Positions 35,983-44,818 of a stretch of 64,000 nt of DNA are shown here, piece by piece; the stretch's first letter is position 1; each line of letters begins with the position of its first letter. The notes beneath the pieces are model-generated. The model saw nothing but the letters and a program-made list of their open reading frames with translations, had not been told where the DNA came from and did no database searches. Position numbers and translations under genes: made by a program. The DNA comes from Planifilum fulgidum (lineage in GTDB: Bacteria; Bacillota; Bacilli; Thermoactinomycetales; DSM-44946): assembly GCF_900113175.1 (NCBI RefSeq), contig NZ_FOOK01000008.1, positions 1 to 64,000 of the forward strand. Direction: 5' to 3'.

Positions 35983-36565
35983 GGTTCGCGAACTGAATGC
36001 CCTTTCCGAACGGGAATTGGGCCTTCCGGTCGCCGGATTGGATCGGTTTTCGGACGTTCCGGAAGTGGTGGAGGATGGGGACACCTTCGAAGAAAATGCC
36101 ATCAAGAAGGCGGAGACGGTTTCCCGGTTCCTGAACCGGCCGGTGGTGGCCGATGATTCGGGATTGGTGGTTCCTTTTCTCGGGGGAGATCCCGGCGTTC
36201 GCTCCGCCCGGTACGCCGGTCCGGAGGCGAACGACAGGAAGAACAACGAAAAACTGCTCAAGGAACTTGAGGGAGTGACCGGGCAGGGGCGGGATGCCTT
36301 CTATGTGTGCGTTTTGGCGCTGAAGATTCCCGGGGAGGAGCCGCGGCTCGTCCGGGGAGAGTGCCACGGCCGCATCGCCCTTGAACCGAGAGGGGATCAA
36401 GGATTTGGATACGATCCCCTGTTTTTCCTCCCGGAATACGGGAAAACGATGGGGGAGATCCCTCCGGAGCTGAAAAACCGGATCAGCCACCGGGCGAAGG
36501 CCTTTCAGGGGTTGATTCGGCTCCTGCGGGAGATGTACCCCCCGGAAGGGGGAGGCGGGATATGA
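35915..36565 (+). CDS. rdgB: XTP/dITP pyrophosphatase (RdgB/Ham1 family)
   Basis: A 216-residue house-cleaning nucleotide pyrophosphatase that removes xanthosine and inosine triphosphates. Landmarks: [77 protein letters not shown] and SHRAKAFQ. The start is uncertain: TTG 35915 (used here, GGGGAGG 10 nt upstream) lies well inside rph; the family core begins near 35953. The order rph-ysnA-ysnB is as in B. subtilis. Confidence 0.9.
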   Translation: MQTDLRKRWPWTELIIATRNSNKVRELNALSERELGLPVAGLDRFSDVPEVVEDGDTFEENAIKKAETVSRFLNRPVVADDSGLVVPFLGGDPGVRSARYAGPEANDRKNNEKLLKELEGVTGQGRDAFYVCVLALKIPGEEPRLVRGECHGRIALEPRGDQGFGYDPLFFLPEYGKTMGEIPPELKNRISHRAKAFQGLIRLLREMYPPEGGGGI

Positions 36566-37065
36566 GAGTTCTCATCGTCAGCGATTCGCACGGCCGGGCC
36601 GACCTCCTTGACCGGATCGTGGAGGACGTGCAACCGGACCACATGATCCACTGCGGGGATTTTTGCACCCCGCTGGATCGATTGCCGGAGGTCTCCCGGT
36701 CCGTGGTCCGGGGCAACTGCGATTGGGAAGAGGCGGCCGACGAACAGGTGTGGGAGGGGGCGGGCATCCGCTTTTGGGTGGTTCACGGACACCGGCACCA
36801 GGTCAAGAGGGATTTGTCCGCCATTTTCGCCCGGGCCGAGGAGGTGGAGGCCCAAGTCGCCTGTTTCGGCCATTCCCACGTGCCGGTCTGCGAACAGAAG
36901 GGAAGCGTCCTGCTCGTCAATCCCGGGAGCATCGCGCATCCCCGGGGGAGTTTTCCTCCCTCTTACGCCCTGTTGGAAGCGGAGGCGCCGCGTCGGGTCC
37001 GGGTGTCTTTCTTTAGCCCGGACGGCCGGCCCCTGTCCGAGTGGGGCGGCCGTTTTTCCCTTTGA
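36562..37065 (+). CDS. YfcE/YsnB-family metallophosphoesterase
   Basis: A 167-residue phosphodiesterase with the calcineurin-type metal motifs: VLIVSDSHGRADLLD (DxH), IHCGDF (GD), RGNCDWE (GNCD), WVVHGHRH (GH) and CFGHSHVP (GHTH-like). It hydrolyses phosphodiesters; the natural substrate is not known. It overlaps rdgB by 4 nt (ATGA) and ends the conserved block before the tRNA gene. Confidence 0.9.
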   Translation: MRVLIVSDSHGRADLLDRIVEDVQPDHMIHCGDFCTPLDRLPEVSRSVVRGNCDWEEAADEQVWEGAGIRFWVVHGHRHQVKRDLSAIFARAEEVEAQVACFGHSHVPVCEQKGSVLLVNPGSIAHPRGSFPPSYALLEAEAPRRVRVSFFSPDGRPLSEWGGRFSL

Positions 37066-37081
37066 CTGGCGGAGTCATCCA

Positions 37082-37109
37082 TTGACAAAATGCGATTACA
37101 TGGTATAAT
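37082..37109 (+). promoter_or_regulatory. Strong promoter of the tRNA-Arg gene
   Basis: TTGACA (37082-37087), 16 bp, TATAAT (37104-37109): both hexamers are perfect. Transcription would start near 37116, about 29 bp before the mature tRNA. Confidence 0.88.
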
Positions 37110-37144
37110 GATTCAGCGCGATATTTTGATCGCATATCCTTTTT

Positions 37145-37221
37145 GTCCCAGTAGCTCAGCTGGATAGAGCAGCGGCCTTCTAAGCCGTCGGTCGGGGGTT
37201 CGAATCCCTCCTGGGACGCCA
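37145..37221 (+). tRNA. tRNA-Arg (anticodon UCU)
   Basis: A 77-nt cloverleaf with CCA encoded. Acceptor stem GTCCCAG pairs with CTGGGAC; the D-arm is GCTC/GAGC; the anticodon stem GCGGC/GCCGT encloses CTTCTAA with anticodon TCT; the T-arm GGGGG/CCCTC holds TTCGAAT. It reads AGA and probably AGG codons. It is a single gene between a strong promoter and a terminator. Confidence 0.96.
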
Positions 37222-37259
37222 GGGGTTTTGCCGATCGGGCTTTCCTGCATTTTCAACCC

Positions 37260-37290
37260 AAAAGGGCGACGTGTGCGCCCTTTTTTATTT
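37260..37290 (+). terminator. Terminator of the tRNA-Arg gene
   Basis: AAAGGGCG at 37261-37268 pairs with CGCCCTTT at 37276-37283 around a 7-nt loop, then a T-rich tail TTTATTTTT. Confidence 0.9.
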
Positions 37291-37454
37291 TTGGAACCTT
37301 GCGCCTTGCCGGATCCCTTTTTTCGGTTTTTTGGCGGTTTTATGATTTTTCGTCCAGGCTGCGGCGCCCTTTTTTTGGATGACTTCGTTCGGAAAAGATG
37401 GTAAAATTATTGGTGCTTTCTTTTTATAGAGATATAACATCGGGGGTGTTGGTT

Positions 37455-37973
37455 TTGAAGCGTGTTTTATTGCTGTTATTGGCTTTTTCTTTCGCCCTGA
37501 TGAGTGTTGGCTGCGGAATGCTTGAAAAAATGGCGGATGCCGGGAAAGGGAAGGGGGACCAGGCGAGCGAAGAGAGTTCGGAAGAAGCAGCCGAAGCGAT
37601 TGAGCCGAATAAGTCCTACAAGGAGTTGGAGTTTGAACGCATCAACTGGATTGGCGGAGCCCCGCCCGTTGAACAGGAAGGCGGAATCTGGGTTTATACA
37701 AAGGACAAGCATCCCGCGGGGTTTGGAAACCAGGATTGGGACCACGAAGACGTGCTGTATATCCAGGCTTCCCGTGAATACGAACATCAGGACATCGTCA
37801 TCAGGAAATTGCAGGTGATCAGCGACGATGTGGTGAAAATCGTTGTTGACTGGGAGAAGGATATCGGGCGGGAGGCTCCGCCGCGCGATTGGGCAACCGT
37901 GGAAACGGGCGCGTTGGATGGGAAAAAGTTTGTTGTGGAAGACACTTCCGGGGAAAAGGTGAAACTCAAATAG
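37455..37973 (+). CDS. Unrecognised lipoprotein
   Basis: A 172-residue lipoprotein: a lysine/arginine start, a hydrophobic core LLLLLAFSFALM and lipobox SVGC (Cys20), then an acidic linker (SEESSEEAAEAIEPN) and a globular domain of about 110 residues with INWIGGAPPVEQEGGIWVYT and EYEHQDIVIRKLQVISDD. I do not recognise the domain. The start is TTG 37455 with GGGGGTG 6 nt upstream; a GTG at 37446 is possible. It lies 22 bp before the VWA lipoprotein, and the two are probably one operon. Confidence 0.78.
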   Translation: MKRVLLLLLAFSFALMSVGCGMLEKMADAGKGKGDQASEESSEEAAEAIEPNKSYKELEFERINWIGGAPPVEQEGGIWVYTKDKHPAGFGNQDWDHEDVLYIQASREYEHQDIVIRKLQVISDDVVKIVVDWEKDIGREAPPRDWATVETGALDGKKFVVEDTSGEKVKLK

Positions 37974-37995
37974 TGAACCAGTTGGGGGATAACCG

Positions 37996-39321
37996 ATGAG
38001 AAAGCTGCTCTCGTGCCTGATGATCGTTGGATTGATCTTTGCCGGCGGTTGCCTCCCTTTTGAGATTCCTTTTTCCAAATCTTCTTCCGAAGCGCAACAG
38101 GTTGAGAAGGAGAAAACCGAGAAAAAGCGGTTTATTCCCGAGGCTTTGAAGGGCGTGGACCTTCCACCCGCCGGCAAGTATGCGGGCGACAAATATGACT
38201 GGGCGAAAGTGAAAAAAGAGTTGGACCGCATTCCGAAGGATGCGACCGGAAGCCAGATTCTGAAAAAGTTTTATGAACTCGCCGCGGAGGACTATACTCC
38301 GTATTTTGAGTTCTACGAGACCTTCGATCCATCCAATATTGAAGTCACCCCCGGGCCGGGCGGATTGAAAAGCCTGAAGCTGCCGGAGCAAAAATCGGTC
38401 AACATCATGATCCTGGTGGATTCGAGCGGATCGATGGCCGGGAAAGTCGACGGCGGAGTAAAGATGGATCTGGCCAAAAATGCGGTGAAGGAATTTGCGG
38501 ATCAGATGCCTAAAGGCGCCAATGTTTCTTTGGTCGCCTACGGGCACAAGGGGAGCAATCAAAGCAAGGACAAGGCGGTGTCCTGCAAGGGCATAGAGGA
38601 AGTGTTTCCGCTGGGCGCCTATGACGAAAAAAAGTTTAATCAGGCCCTGGACAAGTTCAAGCCCGTCGGCTATACCCCGCTGGCCGACAGTCTGAAATAT
38701 GCCCACAAGAAACTGTCGAATCAGAAGAACGCCGAAAACATCGTTTATGTCGTGAGTGACGGAATCGAAACCTGCGGCGGGGACCCGGTGAAAGCCGCAA
38801 AAGAGCTCAATCAGTCGGATATCAAAGCCGTGGTCAACATCATCGGCTTTGATCTGGATGATGAAGGTCAGCGGCAGCTGAAGGCCGTTGCCGACGCCGG
38901 GGGCGGTGAATACAGCTCCGTCGATTCGAAGGTGGAGCTTGACGAGTACTTCAAGGAGGAACGTCGCCGCCTGTACAATGCCTGGGCCGAATGGGCCAGG
39001 AGACATTATAACGATGCCCAGAATGTGGCCCGGGAGAAAATGGATGAACTGGAACGGGTGACATCCGAGTTTCGGAGTGTGGCGGATCGGGAAGAACGGC
39101 GTTTTGACCGGATGAGCGAATACCTGGAAGAGGAGCGGGGGTTTGAATTTCAGCTCCTTTATAACCATGTGAAGCAGAAATACAGAGAACGGGCCGGATA
39201 CTTGCGGGATTATCGCAACTACATGGAGAACAAACTTTGGCAACAGGTTCGGGATGAAAGGGATAAAGTCCAGGATCATGTGACGGACAAGCGCGACGAG
39301 GAGCAGGACAAGCTCTATTGA
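37996..39321 (+). CDS. VWA-domain lipoprotein (YwmC/YwmD-like)
   Basis: A 441-residue lipoprotein with lipobox AGGC (Cys19). A von Willebrand factor A domain covers about residues 133-315: MIDAS motif LVDSSGSM at 141-148, threonine in GYTPLADSL, and aspartate in VVSDGIETCGGDP. The metal site is therefore complete. About 120 residues of charged, probably coiled-coil helix follow (for example NAWAEWARRHYNDAQNVARE). It should bind a partner outside the membrane. The likeness to B. subtilis YwmC/YwmD is in layout. Neither its partner nor its role is known; the adjacent small lipoprotein is the first candidate. Confidence 0.82.
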   Translation: MRKLLSCLMIVGLIFAGGCLPFEIPFSKSSSEAQQVEKEKTEKKRFIPEALKGVDLPPAGKYAGDKYDWAKVKKELDRIPKDATGSQILKKFYELAAEDYTPYFEFYETFDPSNIEVTPGPGGLKSLKLPEQKSVNIMILVDSSGSMAGKVDGGVKMDLAKNAVKEFADQMPKGANVSLVAYGHKGSNQSKDKAVSCKGIEEVFPLGAYDEKKFNQALDKFKPVGYTPLADSLKYAHKKLSNQKNAENIVYVVSDGIETCGGDPVKAAKELNQSDIKAVVNIIGFDLDDEGQRQLKAVADAGGGEYSSVDSKVELDEYFKEERRRLYNAWAEWARRHYNDAQNVAREKMDELERVTSEFRSVADREERRFDRMSEYLEEERGFEFQLLYNHVKQKYRERAGYLRDYRNYMENKLWQQVRDERDKVQDHVTDKRDEEQDKLY

Positions 39322-39338
39322 GACGGGAGGAGCGCCGT

Positions 39339-39373
39339 GAAGAACCCAAAGGATCAAGTTCCTTGGGTTCTTC
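39339..39373 (+). terminator. Hairpin terminator after the VWA lipoprotein
   Basis: A perfect 11-bp stem, GAAGAACCCAA at 39339-39349 and TTGGGTTCTTC at 39363-39373, with possible inner pairing AGGA/TCCT. The T-run after it is weak (CATGTTTCC), so efficiency is uncertain. Confidence 0.6.
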
Positions 39374-39470
39374 ATGTTTCCGCAGGTTCAGGATGTGCCG
39401 GCGGATCGGCGGCCGCACGTCGACCGCCGGTTTCTGGGCTTTTCCATCCCGCGGCTTTGCGGCAAAATCG

Positions 39471-39499
39471 TTGATCAGTGTCGGCGATTTGCTTATAAT
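39471..39499 (+). promoter_or_regulatory. tig promoter
   Basis: TTGATC (39471-39476), 17 bp, TATAAT (39494-39499). Transcription would begin near 39506, 54 bp before the trigger factor ATG. Confidence 0.82.
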
Positions 39500-39559
39500 G
39501 TAGTGAGGGTTTCAACGCAAGGGTTTTGAAGTGAGTTCGGGTAGGAGGGAAGCGACCTC

Positions 39560-40852
39560 ATGAAAGCTAGCTGGGAAAAGACCGAAAACAACCAGGGTGT
39601 CCTGACCGTCGAAGTGGACGGAGAGACGGTGGAAAAGGCCCTGAATCAGGCCTTTCGCAAGGTTGTCAAAAGGGTGACCGTGCCCGGTTTTCGCAAAGGC
39701 AAGGTTCCCCGTGCCATTTTTGAAAGGCGCTTTGGGGTCGAAGTGCTGTACGAGGACGCCCTGGATATTCTGCTTCCGGATGCTTACGCTTCGGCCGTGA
39801 AGGAGACGGGGATCGAGCCCGTCGATCGGCCGGAGATCGAAATTGAACAGATGGAGAAGGGAAAACCCCTCATCTTCAAGGCGACCGTCACCGTGAAGCC
39901 CGAAGTGAAGCTGGGCGAATACAAGGGGCTTGAGGTGCCGAAAAAGGATTTCGAAGTGAAGCCGGAAGATGTGGATGCCGAACTGGAGGCGATGCGAAAG
40001 CGGCAAGGCCAGCTGGAGGCCGTTGAAGACGGGACCGTGGAAAAGGGTGACCGGGTGATCATCGACTTCGAGGGCACCATCGACGGAAAGCCCTTTGAGG
40101 GCGGAAAAGCGGACGGCTTTTCGCTGGAAGTCGGTTCGGGCCGCATGATTCCCGGTTTCGAGGACCAGTTGATCGGCATGAAACCCGGGGAGGAAAAAAC
40201 GATCACCGTCACCTTCCCCGAAGATTACCATGTAAAGGAATTGTCCGGCAAAGAAGCTTCCTTCCGGATCAAGCTGCACGAAATCAAGCGCCTGCGGCTG
40301 CCGGAATTGGATGATGAATTCGCCCAGGATGTCAGCGAATTCGACACCCTGGAAGAACTGAAAAAAGATATCGAGAATAAATTGAAAGAAAGGGCCAAAC
40401 GGGAAGAAGAGGAATATCGCCGGAATCAGTTGGTGGAAATGGCCGCCGCCAATGCCGAGATCGATCTGCCTCCGGTCATGGTGGAACGCGAGATCGATCA
40501 CATGCTGGAGCATTTCGAGCAGCATCTCAGGTTCCAGGGAATGAACCTGGAGATGTACAAACAGTTTTCCGGGAAGGACGACAAGGCCCTGCGCGAGGAG
40601 TTCCGCGAAGAGGCGGAGAAAAAGGTGCGCGCCAACCTCGTTCTGGAAGCCATCGCCAAGGAAGAGAACCTGGAAGTGACCGACGAGGAAATCGATGAGG
40701 AGCTGGAAAAACTGGCGGAACAGCTGAACCAGCCCAAGGACGAAGTGCGGCGCCTCCTGGAGGAACGCGACGGCCTGGAAGGCATTAAGAACCAGCTGCT
40801 CACGCGCAAGGCGGTCGACCTACTTGTATCCAACAGTAAAAATGCGGCATAA
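39560..40852 (+). CDS. tig: Trigger factor
   Basis: A 430-residue ribosome-bound chaperone. Domains in order: the ribosome-binding N-terminal domain with the signature VPGFRKGKVPRAIFERRFG, an FKBP-type peptidyl-prolyl isomerase domain (about 150-245: KGDRVIIDFEGTIDGKPFEG), and a helical C-terminal chaperone domain rich in charged helices. The length is typical. It has its own sigma-A promoter and a terminator; the clpP gene follows. Confidence 0.95.
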   Translation: MKASWEKTENNQGVLTVEVDGETVEKALNQAFRKVVKRVTVPGFRKGKVPRAIFERRFGVEVLYEDALDILLPDAYASAVKETGIEPVDRPEIEIEQMEKGKPLIFKATVTVKPEVKLGEYKGLEVPKKDFEVKPEDVDAELEAMRKRQGQLEAVEDGTVEKGDRVIIDFEGTIDGKPFEGGKADGFSLEVGSGRMIPGFEDQLIGMKPGEEKTITVTFPEDYHVKELSGKEASFRIKLHEIKRLRLPELDDEFAQDVSEFDTLEELKKDIENKLKERAKREEEEYRRNQLVEMAAANAEIDLPPVMVEREIDHMLEHFEQHLRFQGMNLEMYKQFSGKDDKALREEFREEAEKKVRANLVLEAIAKEENLEVTDEEIDEELEKLAEQLNQPKDEVRRLLEERDGLEGIKNQLLTRKAVDLLVSNSKNAA

Positions 40853-40870
40853 TGAGTAGAGAGCGGTGGA

Positions 40871-40904
40871 AACGAGGCACGTATATCCATGCGTGCCTTG
40901 TTTT
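40871..40904 (+). terminator. Terminator after tig
   Basis: AACGAGGCACG at 40871-40881 pairs with CGTGCCTTGTT at 40892-40902 (one G-T pair), followed by TT. The T-run is short, so some read-through into clpP is likely; no separate strong clpP promoter was found. Confidence 0.65.
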
Positions 40905-40942
40905 ACAACCGTTCCGACCTTTGAGGGAAAGGGGTGTGGACG

Positions 40943-41539
40943 ATGCCGTTGATTCCGATGGTGGTCGAGCAGACCAACCGGGGTGAACGCGCCTATGACA
41001 TATATTCCCGGCTCCTGAAGGACCGGATCATTTTCATCGGAAGCCCGATCGACGACAACGTGGCCAATCTGGTCGTTGCCCAGCTGCTGTTCCTTCAGGC
41101 CGAGGATCCCGAGAAGGATATCAACTTGTACATAAACTCGCCGGGGGGCTCCGTGACGGCGGGGATGGCCATCTTTGACACCATCCAGCACATCAAGCCG
41201 GACGTCTCCACCATCTGCGTGGGCCTGGCTGCCAGCATGGGAGCGTTCCTGCTCGCGGCCGGAACGAAGGGCAAGCGTTTTGCCCTGCCCAACAGCGAGG
41301 TGATGATCCACCAGCCGCTGGGAGGCGTGCGCGGACAGGCGTCGGACATCAAGATCCATGCCGATTGGATCTTGCGGACTCGCCGAAAAATCAACGAAAT
41401 TTTGTCGGAACGCACCGGCCAGCCGCTGGAGAAAATCGAGCGGGACACCGATCGGGACCACTTCATGGATGCCTACGAAGCCAAGGAATATGGCTTGATT
41501 GATGAAGTGATCACCCGGAGAGACCTCCGAAAGGGGTGA
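40943..41539 (+). CDS. clpP: ATP-dependent Clp protease proteolytic subunit
   Basis: A 198-residue serine protease that forms the ClpP barrel. The catalytic triad is Ser98 ([10 protein letters not shown]), His123 (VMIHQPLGG) and Asp172 (RDTDRDHFM). The start is ATG 40943 behind GAAAGGGG. It lies 4 bp before clpX, giving the order tig-clpP-clpX. In B. subtilis clpP is elsewhere; the linked order is that of many proteobacteria and some Bacillota. I saw no CtsR heptad repeat upstream. Confidence 0.96.
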   Translation: MPLIPMVVEQTNRGERAYDIYSRLLKDRIIFIGSPIDDNVANLVVAQLLFLQAEDPEKDINLYINSPGGSVTAGMAIFDTIQHIKPDVSTICVGLAASMGAFLLAAGTKGKRFALPNSEVMIHQPLGGVRGQASDIKIHADWILRTRRKINEILSERTGQPLEKIERDTDRDHFMDAYEAKEYGLIDEVITRRDLRKG

Positions 41540-41543
41540 TACC

Positions 41544-42809
41544 ATGTTCAAGTTCAACGAGGAAAAAGGTCAGCTCAAGTGCTCCTTCTGCGGAAAATCC
41601 CAGGATCAAGTCCGAAAGCTGGTCGCCGGTCCGGGAGTTTACATCTGCGATGAGTGCATCGAGCTGTGCAATGAGATCGTCGAGGAGGAGCTGGGAGGCG
41701 AAGAGGACTTCGACCTCAGCAACCTGCCCAAACCCCAGGAAATCCGGGATATCCTCGATCAATACGTCATCGGGCAGGACCATGCCAAGAAGGCGCTGTC
41801 CGTGGCCGTTTACAACCATTACAAGCGGATCAACAGTTCCGCCAAAATGGATGACGTGGAACTGCAGAAGAGCAATATCATCATGATCGGCCCCACCGGA
41901 AGCGGAAAAACCCTTTTGGCCCAGAGCCTTGCCCGCATCCTCAACGTTCCCTTTGCCATCGCCGACGCCACATCCCTTACCGAAGCCGGATACGTCGGGG
42001 AGGATGTGGAGAACATCCTTCTGAAACTGATCCAGGCGGCGGATTACGATGTGGAGAAGGCGGAACGGGGGATCATTTACATCGACGAAATCGACAAGGT
42101 CGCCCGGAAATCGGAAAATCCCTCCATCACGCGGGATGTATCGGGCGAGGGAGTGCAGCAGGCCCTGCTCAAGATCCTGGAGGGGACCATCGCCAGCGTT
42201 CCGCCGCAGGGCGGCCGGAAGCACCCCCATCAGGAGTTTATCCAGATCGACACCAGCAACATCCTGTTCATCTGCGGCGGGGCCTTTGACGGCCTGGAGC
42301 AGATCATCAAACGCCGCATCGGCAAAAAGGTGATCGGCTTTGGCACGGACAGCTCGACCGCCGATTTGAAGCCCGGGGAATATCTGAAAATGGTTTTGCC
42401 CGAGGATCTGCTTCGGTTTGGGCTGATTCCGGAGTTTGTGGGCCGTCTGCCGGTCATCACCACGCTGGAGCCCCTGGATGAAGCGACTTTGGTCCGAATC
42501 CTGAAGGAACCCAAAAACGCGCTGGTGAAACAGTATCAGAAATTGATGGAGATGGACGGCGTTGAACTGGTGTTTGAGGAGGAGGCCCTTGAGACGATCG
42601 CCGCGGAGGCGATCAAGCGGAACACCGGGGCCCGGGGCCTCAGGGCGATCATCGAGTCGATCATGCTCGATGTGATGTTTGAACTGCCTTCCCGGGACGA
42701 TGTGACCAAGTGCGTGGTGACGAAGGAAAGCGTCCTGAACAAGGTGGGTCCCCGCCTCACCACCCGCGAAGGCCGCGTCATCGAAGAAAAGAAAGAAGAA
42801 AGCGCCTGA
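41544..42809 (+). CDS. clpX: ATP-dependent Clp protease ATP-binding subunit ClpX
   Basis: A 421-residue AAA+ unfoldase. The N-terminal C4 zinc finger is C13-C16 (KCSFCGKS) with [10 protein letters not shown]. Walker A is [11 protein letters not shown], the substrate pore loop is YVGEDVE, Walker B is [10 protein letters not shown], and sensor and [13 protein letters not shown] regions are in place. The ClpP-binding loop lies in the [11 protein letters not shown] region. Its start is 4 bp after clpP, so the two subunits are made together. Confidence 0.96.
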   Translation: MFKFNEEKGQLKCSFCGKSQDQVRKLVAGPGVYICDECIELCNEIVEEELGGEEDFDLSNLPKPQEIRDILDQYVIGQDHAKKALSVAVYNHYKRINSSAKMDDVELQKSNIIMIGPTGSGKTLLAQSLARILNVPFAIADATSLTEAGYVGEDVENILLKLIQAADYDVEKAERGIIYIDEIDKVARKSENPSITRDVSGEGVQQALLKILEGTIASVPPQGGRKHPHQEFIQIDTSNILFICGGAFDGLEQIIKRRIGKKVIGFGTDSSTADLKPGEYLKMVLPEDLLRFGLIPEFVGRLPVITTLEPLDEATLVRILKEPKNALVKQYQKLMEMDGVELVFEEEALETIAAEAIKRNTGARGLRAIIESIMLDVMFELPSRDDVTKCVVTKESVLNKVGPRLTTREGRVIEEKKEESA

Positions 42810-42815
42810 TGGATC

Positions 42816-42854
42816 AAAAGACAGCCGCTCGCAAACGCGGGCGGCTGTCTTTTT
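42816..42854 (+). terminator. Terminator after clpX
   Basis: A 13-bp stem, AAAAGACAGCCGC at 42816-42828 with GCGGCTGTCTTTT at 42841-42853, then T. It ends 7-45 bp after the clpX stop, so lonB must be expressed separately. Confidence 0.9.
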
Positions 42855-42958
42855 GTGCCATCTTGTCGGAGGTGACTATCCCCATTTTCCCCCGGCCATA
42901 CTATGCGTGAAGATGAGGGACTGGTTCCGGCGCATATTTGGTTCGGGAGGAATGGGAT

Positions 42959-44644
42959 GTGAACTGGACGGTATTTTTGATGCTGCTGCAGGTGTTTTTC
43001 TCGGTGGTCATCGGTTTGTACTTTTGGAACCTGCTCAAAAACCAGCAAACCAGCCGGACGGCCATCGACCGGGAATCGCGCAAGGAAATGGAGAAACTTC
43101 AAAAATTGCGCGCCATCTCCCTGACGGAGCCCCTTTCGGAAAAGACGAGGCCGACTTCGGTGGACGAGATTATCGGACAAGAGGAGGGGGTGAAGGCCCT
43201 GGCGGCGGCCCTGTGCGGCCCCAATCCGCAACACGTGATCATCTACGGGCCGCCGGGAGTCGGCAAAACCGCCGCCGCGCGCGTCATTCTGGAAGAGGCG
43301 AAGAAAAATCCCCTTTCTCCCTTTAATGCCGAATCCAAATTCGTGGAGATCGACGCCACCACCGCCCGGTTTGACGAGCGGGGCATTGCGGATCCCCTGA
43401 TCGGTTCGGTCCACGATCCCATTTATCAGGGGGCGGGAGCGATGGGAGTCGCCGGAATTCCCCAGCCCAAGCCGGGAGCGGTCACCAAGGCCCACGGCGG
43501 CGTTCTCTTCATCGATGAGATCGGGGAACTGCATCCCATCCAGATGAATAAGCTTTTAAAGGTGTTGGAAGACCGCAAGGTGTTCCTGGAAAGCGCCTAT
43601 TACAATCCGGAGGATTCCAACATCCCATCCCACATCCACGACATTTTCCAAAACGGGTTGCCCGCCGACTTCCGCCTGATCGGGGCGACCACCCGCATGC
43701 CCGAGGAGATTCCGCCGGCGATCCGTTCCCGGTGCGTGGAGATTTTCTTCCGACCCCTCCGGGCGAAGGAGATCGGCGAGATAGCCCGCCAAGCCCTGAA
43801 ACGGACGGGGGTTCGCTTTGAGGAAGAAGTGATCCGGATCATCCAAAAATATGCCACCAACGGCCGGGAAGTGGTCAACATCGTGCAGACCGCCGTCGGC
43901 CTGGCCTTCACGGAGAAACGAAACCAGGTCCTTGCCTCCGATGTGGAATGGGTGGTGCACAACAGCCAGCTGTCCCCCCGTCCGGAGCTCAAGATGCCGG
44001 ATTCTCCCCAAGTGGGGGTGGCGACGGGCCTGGCCGTTTCCGGCCCCAACATGAGCACCCTGCTGGAGGTGGAGGTGACGGCGGTTCCGGCGGAGAGGAA
44101 GGGCGGGGGAAGCCTGCGCATCACGGGCGTGGTCGACGAGGAGGAACTGGGGGGCGGATCCCGGACGCTGCGTCGGAAAAGCATGGCCAAGGGCTCCGTG
44201 GAAAATGTGATGACTGTGCTCCGGAGGAACGGTTTTTCTCCGGATGATTACCACCTGCACGTCAATTTTCCGGGAGGCGTGCCCGTCGACGGGCCCTCGG
44301 CCGGCGTGACGATCGCCGCGGCCATCGTTTCGGCGATCCGGGGGATTCCGGTGGACAACCGGCTGGCCATGACCGGGGAACTGAGCATTCACGGCCGGGT
44401 CAAACCGGTGGGCGGGGTGGTGGCCAAGGTGGATGCCGCCCGTCAGGCAGGGGCCTCGCGCGTGATCATCCCGGAGGAAAATATGCAGAGCCTGTTCGGG
44501 CAGATGGAAGGGATCGAGGTCATTCCGGTCCGCCGGTTGGAGGAGGTATTGGATCTTGCATTGCTCAAGGAGGAAACCGTGGAAAGGGAGCGTTCGCTTC
44601 CGGCGCCCCGGGGAATCCTTAGCGCCTCCACCACCCCGGTATGA
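42959..44644 (+). CDS. lonB: Lon-family protease LonB
   Basis: A 561-residue membrane-anchored Lon-type protease. A single N-terminal membrane segment (VFLMLLQVFFSVVIGLYFW) is followed by an AAA+ domain with Walker [13 protein letters not shown] and Walker B GVLFIDEIGEL, then the Lon protease domain with catalytic serine in VDGPSAGVTIAAA and lysine in GGVVAKVDAARQAG. The start is GTG 42959 with GGGAGG 8 nt upstream. LonB is a forespore protease in B. subtilis, again consistent with sporulation. It has no long N-terminal Lon domain, unlike LonA downstream. Confidence 0.94.
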   Translation: MNWTVFLMLLQVFFSVVIGLYFWNLLKNQQTSRTAIDRESRKEMEKLQKLRAISLTEPLSEKTRPTSVDEIIGQEEGVKALAAALCGPNPQHVIIYGPPGVGKTAAARVILEEAKKNPLSPFNAESKFVEIDATTARFDERGIADPLIGSVHDPIYQGAGAMGVAGIPQPKPGAVTKAHGGVLFIDEIGELHPIQMNKLLKVLEDRKVFLESAYYNPEDSNIPSHIHDIFQNGLPADFRLIGATTRMPEEIPPAIRSRCVEIFFRPLRAKEIGEIARQALKRTGVRFEEEVIRIIQKYATNGREVVNIVQTAVGLAFTEKRNQVLASDVEWVVHNSQLSPRPELKMPDSPQVGVATGLAVSGPNMSTLLEVEVTAVPAERKGGGSLRITGVVDEEELGGGSRTLRRKSMAKGSVENVMTVLRRNGFSPDDYHLHVNFPGGVPVDGPSAGVTIAAAIVSAIRGIPVDNRLAMTGELSIHGRVKPVGGVVAKVDAARQAGASRVIIPEENMQSLFGQMEGIEVIPVRRLEEVLDLALLKEETVERERSLPAPRGILSASTTPV

Positions 44645-44657
44645 CTTCCGCGCATCC

Positions 44658-44683
44658 CATCCATACGGTGGATGTGATATAAT
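44658..44683 (+). promoter_or_regulatory. lonA promoter (extended -10) with small inverted repeat
   Basis: TATAAT at 44678-44683 is preceded by TGA, an extended -10; no good -35 is present. An inverted repeat, CATCCA 44658-44663 and TGGATG 44669-44674, abuts it and could be a binding site or a weak hairpin. The leader to the lonA start is about 130 nt. Confidence 0.6.
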
Positions 44684-44818
44684 AGGGAAAAGCCGAACAT
44701 CTTTTCCGATGCTTGTGGGTTGCCGGTCGTATCCCGCCGTTGGGACCGGCTTTCCTTTTCAATGGAATCGTTGATCTTCTTTTTGACCCACACCTGCACT
44801 GGAGGTGCACCGAAAGCT

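Noticed and set aside
37410-37438. Promoter TTGGTG-17-TATAAC before the small lipoprotein
   Set aside because: The start it predicts (about 37445) falls inside the ribosome-binding site, so it cannot serve the chosen start codon.
40860-40942. CtsR or CIRCE element before clpP
   Set aside because: Neither tandem GGTCAAA heptads nor the CIRCE inverted repeat is present.
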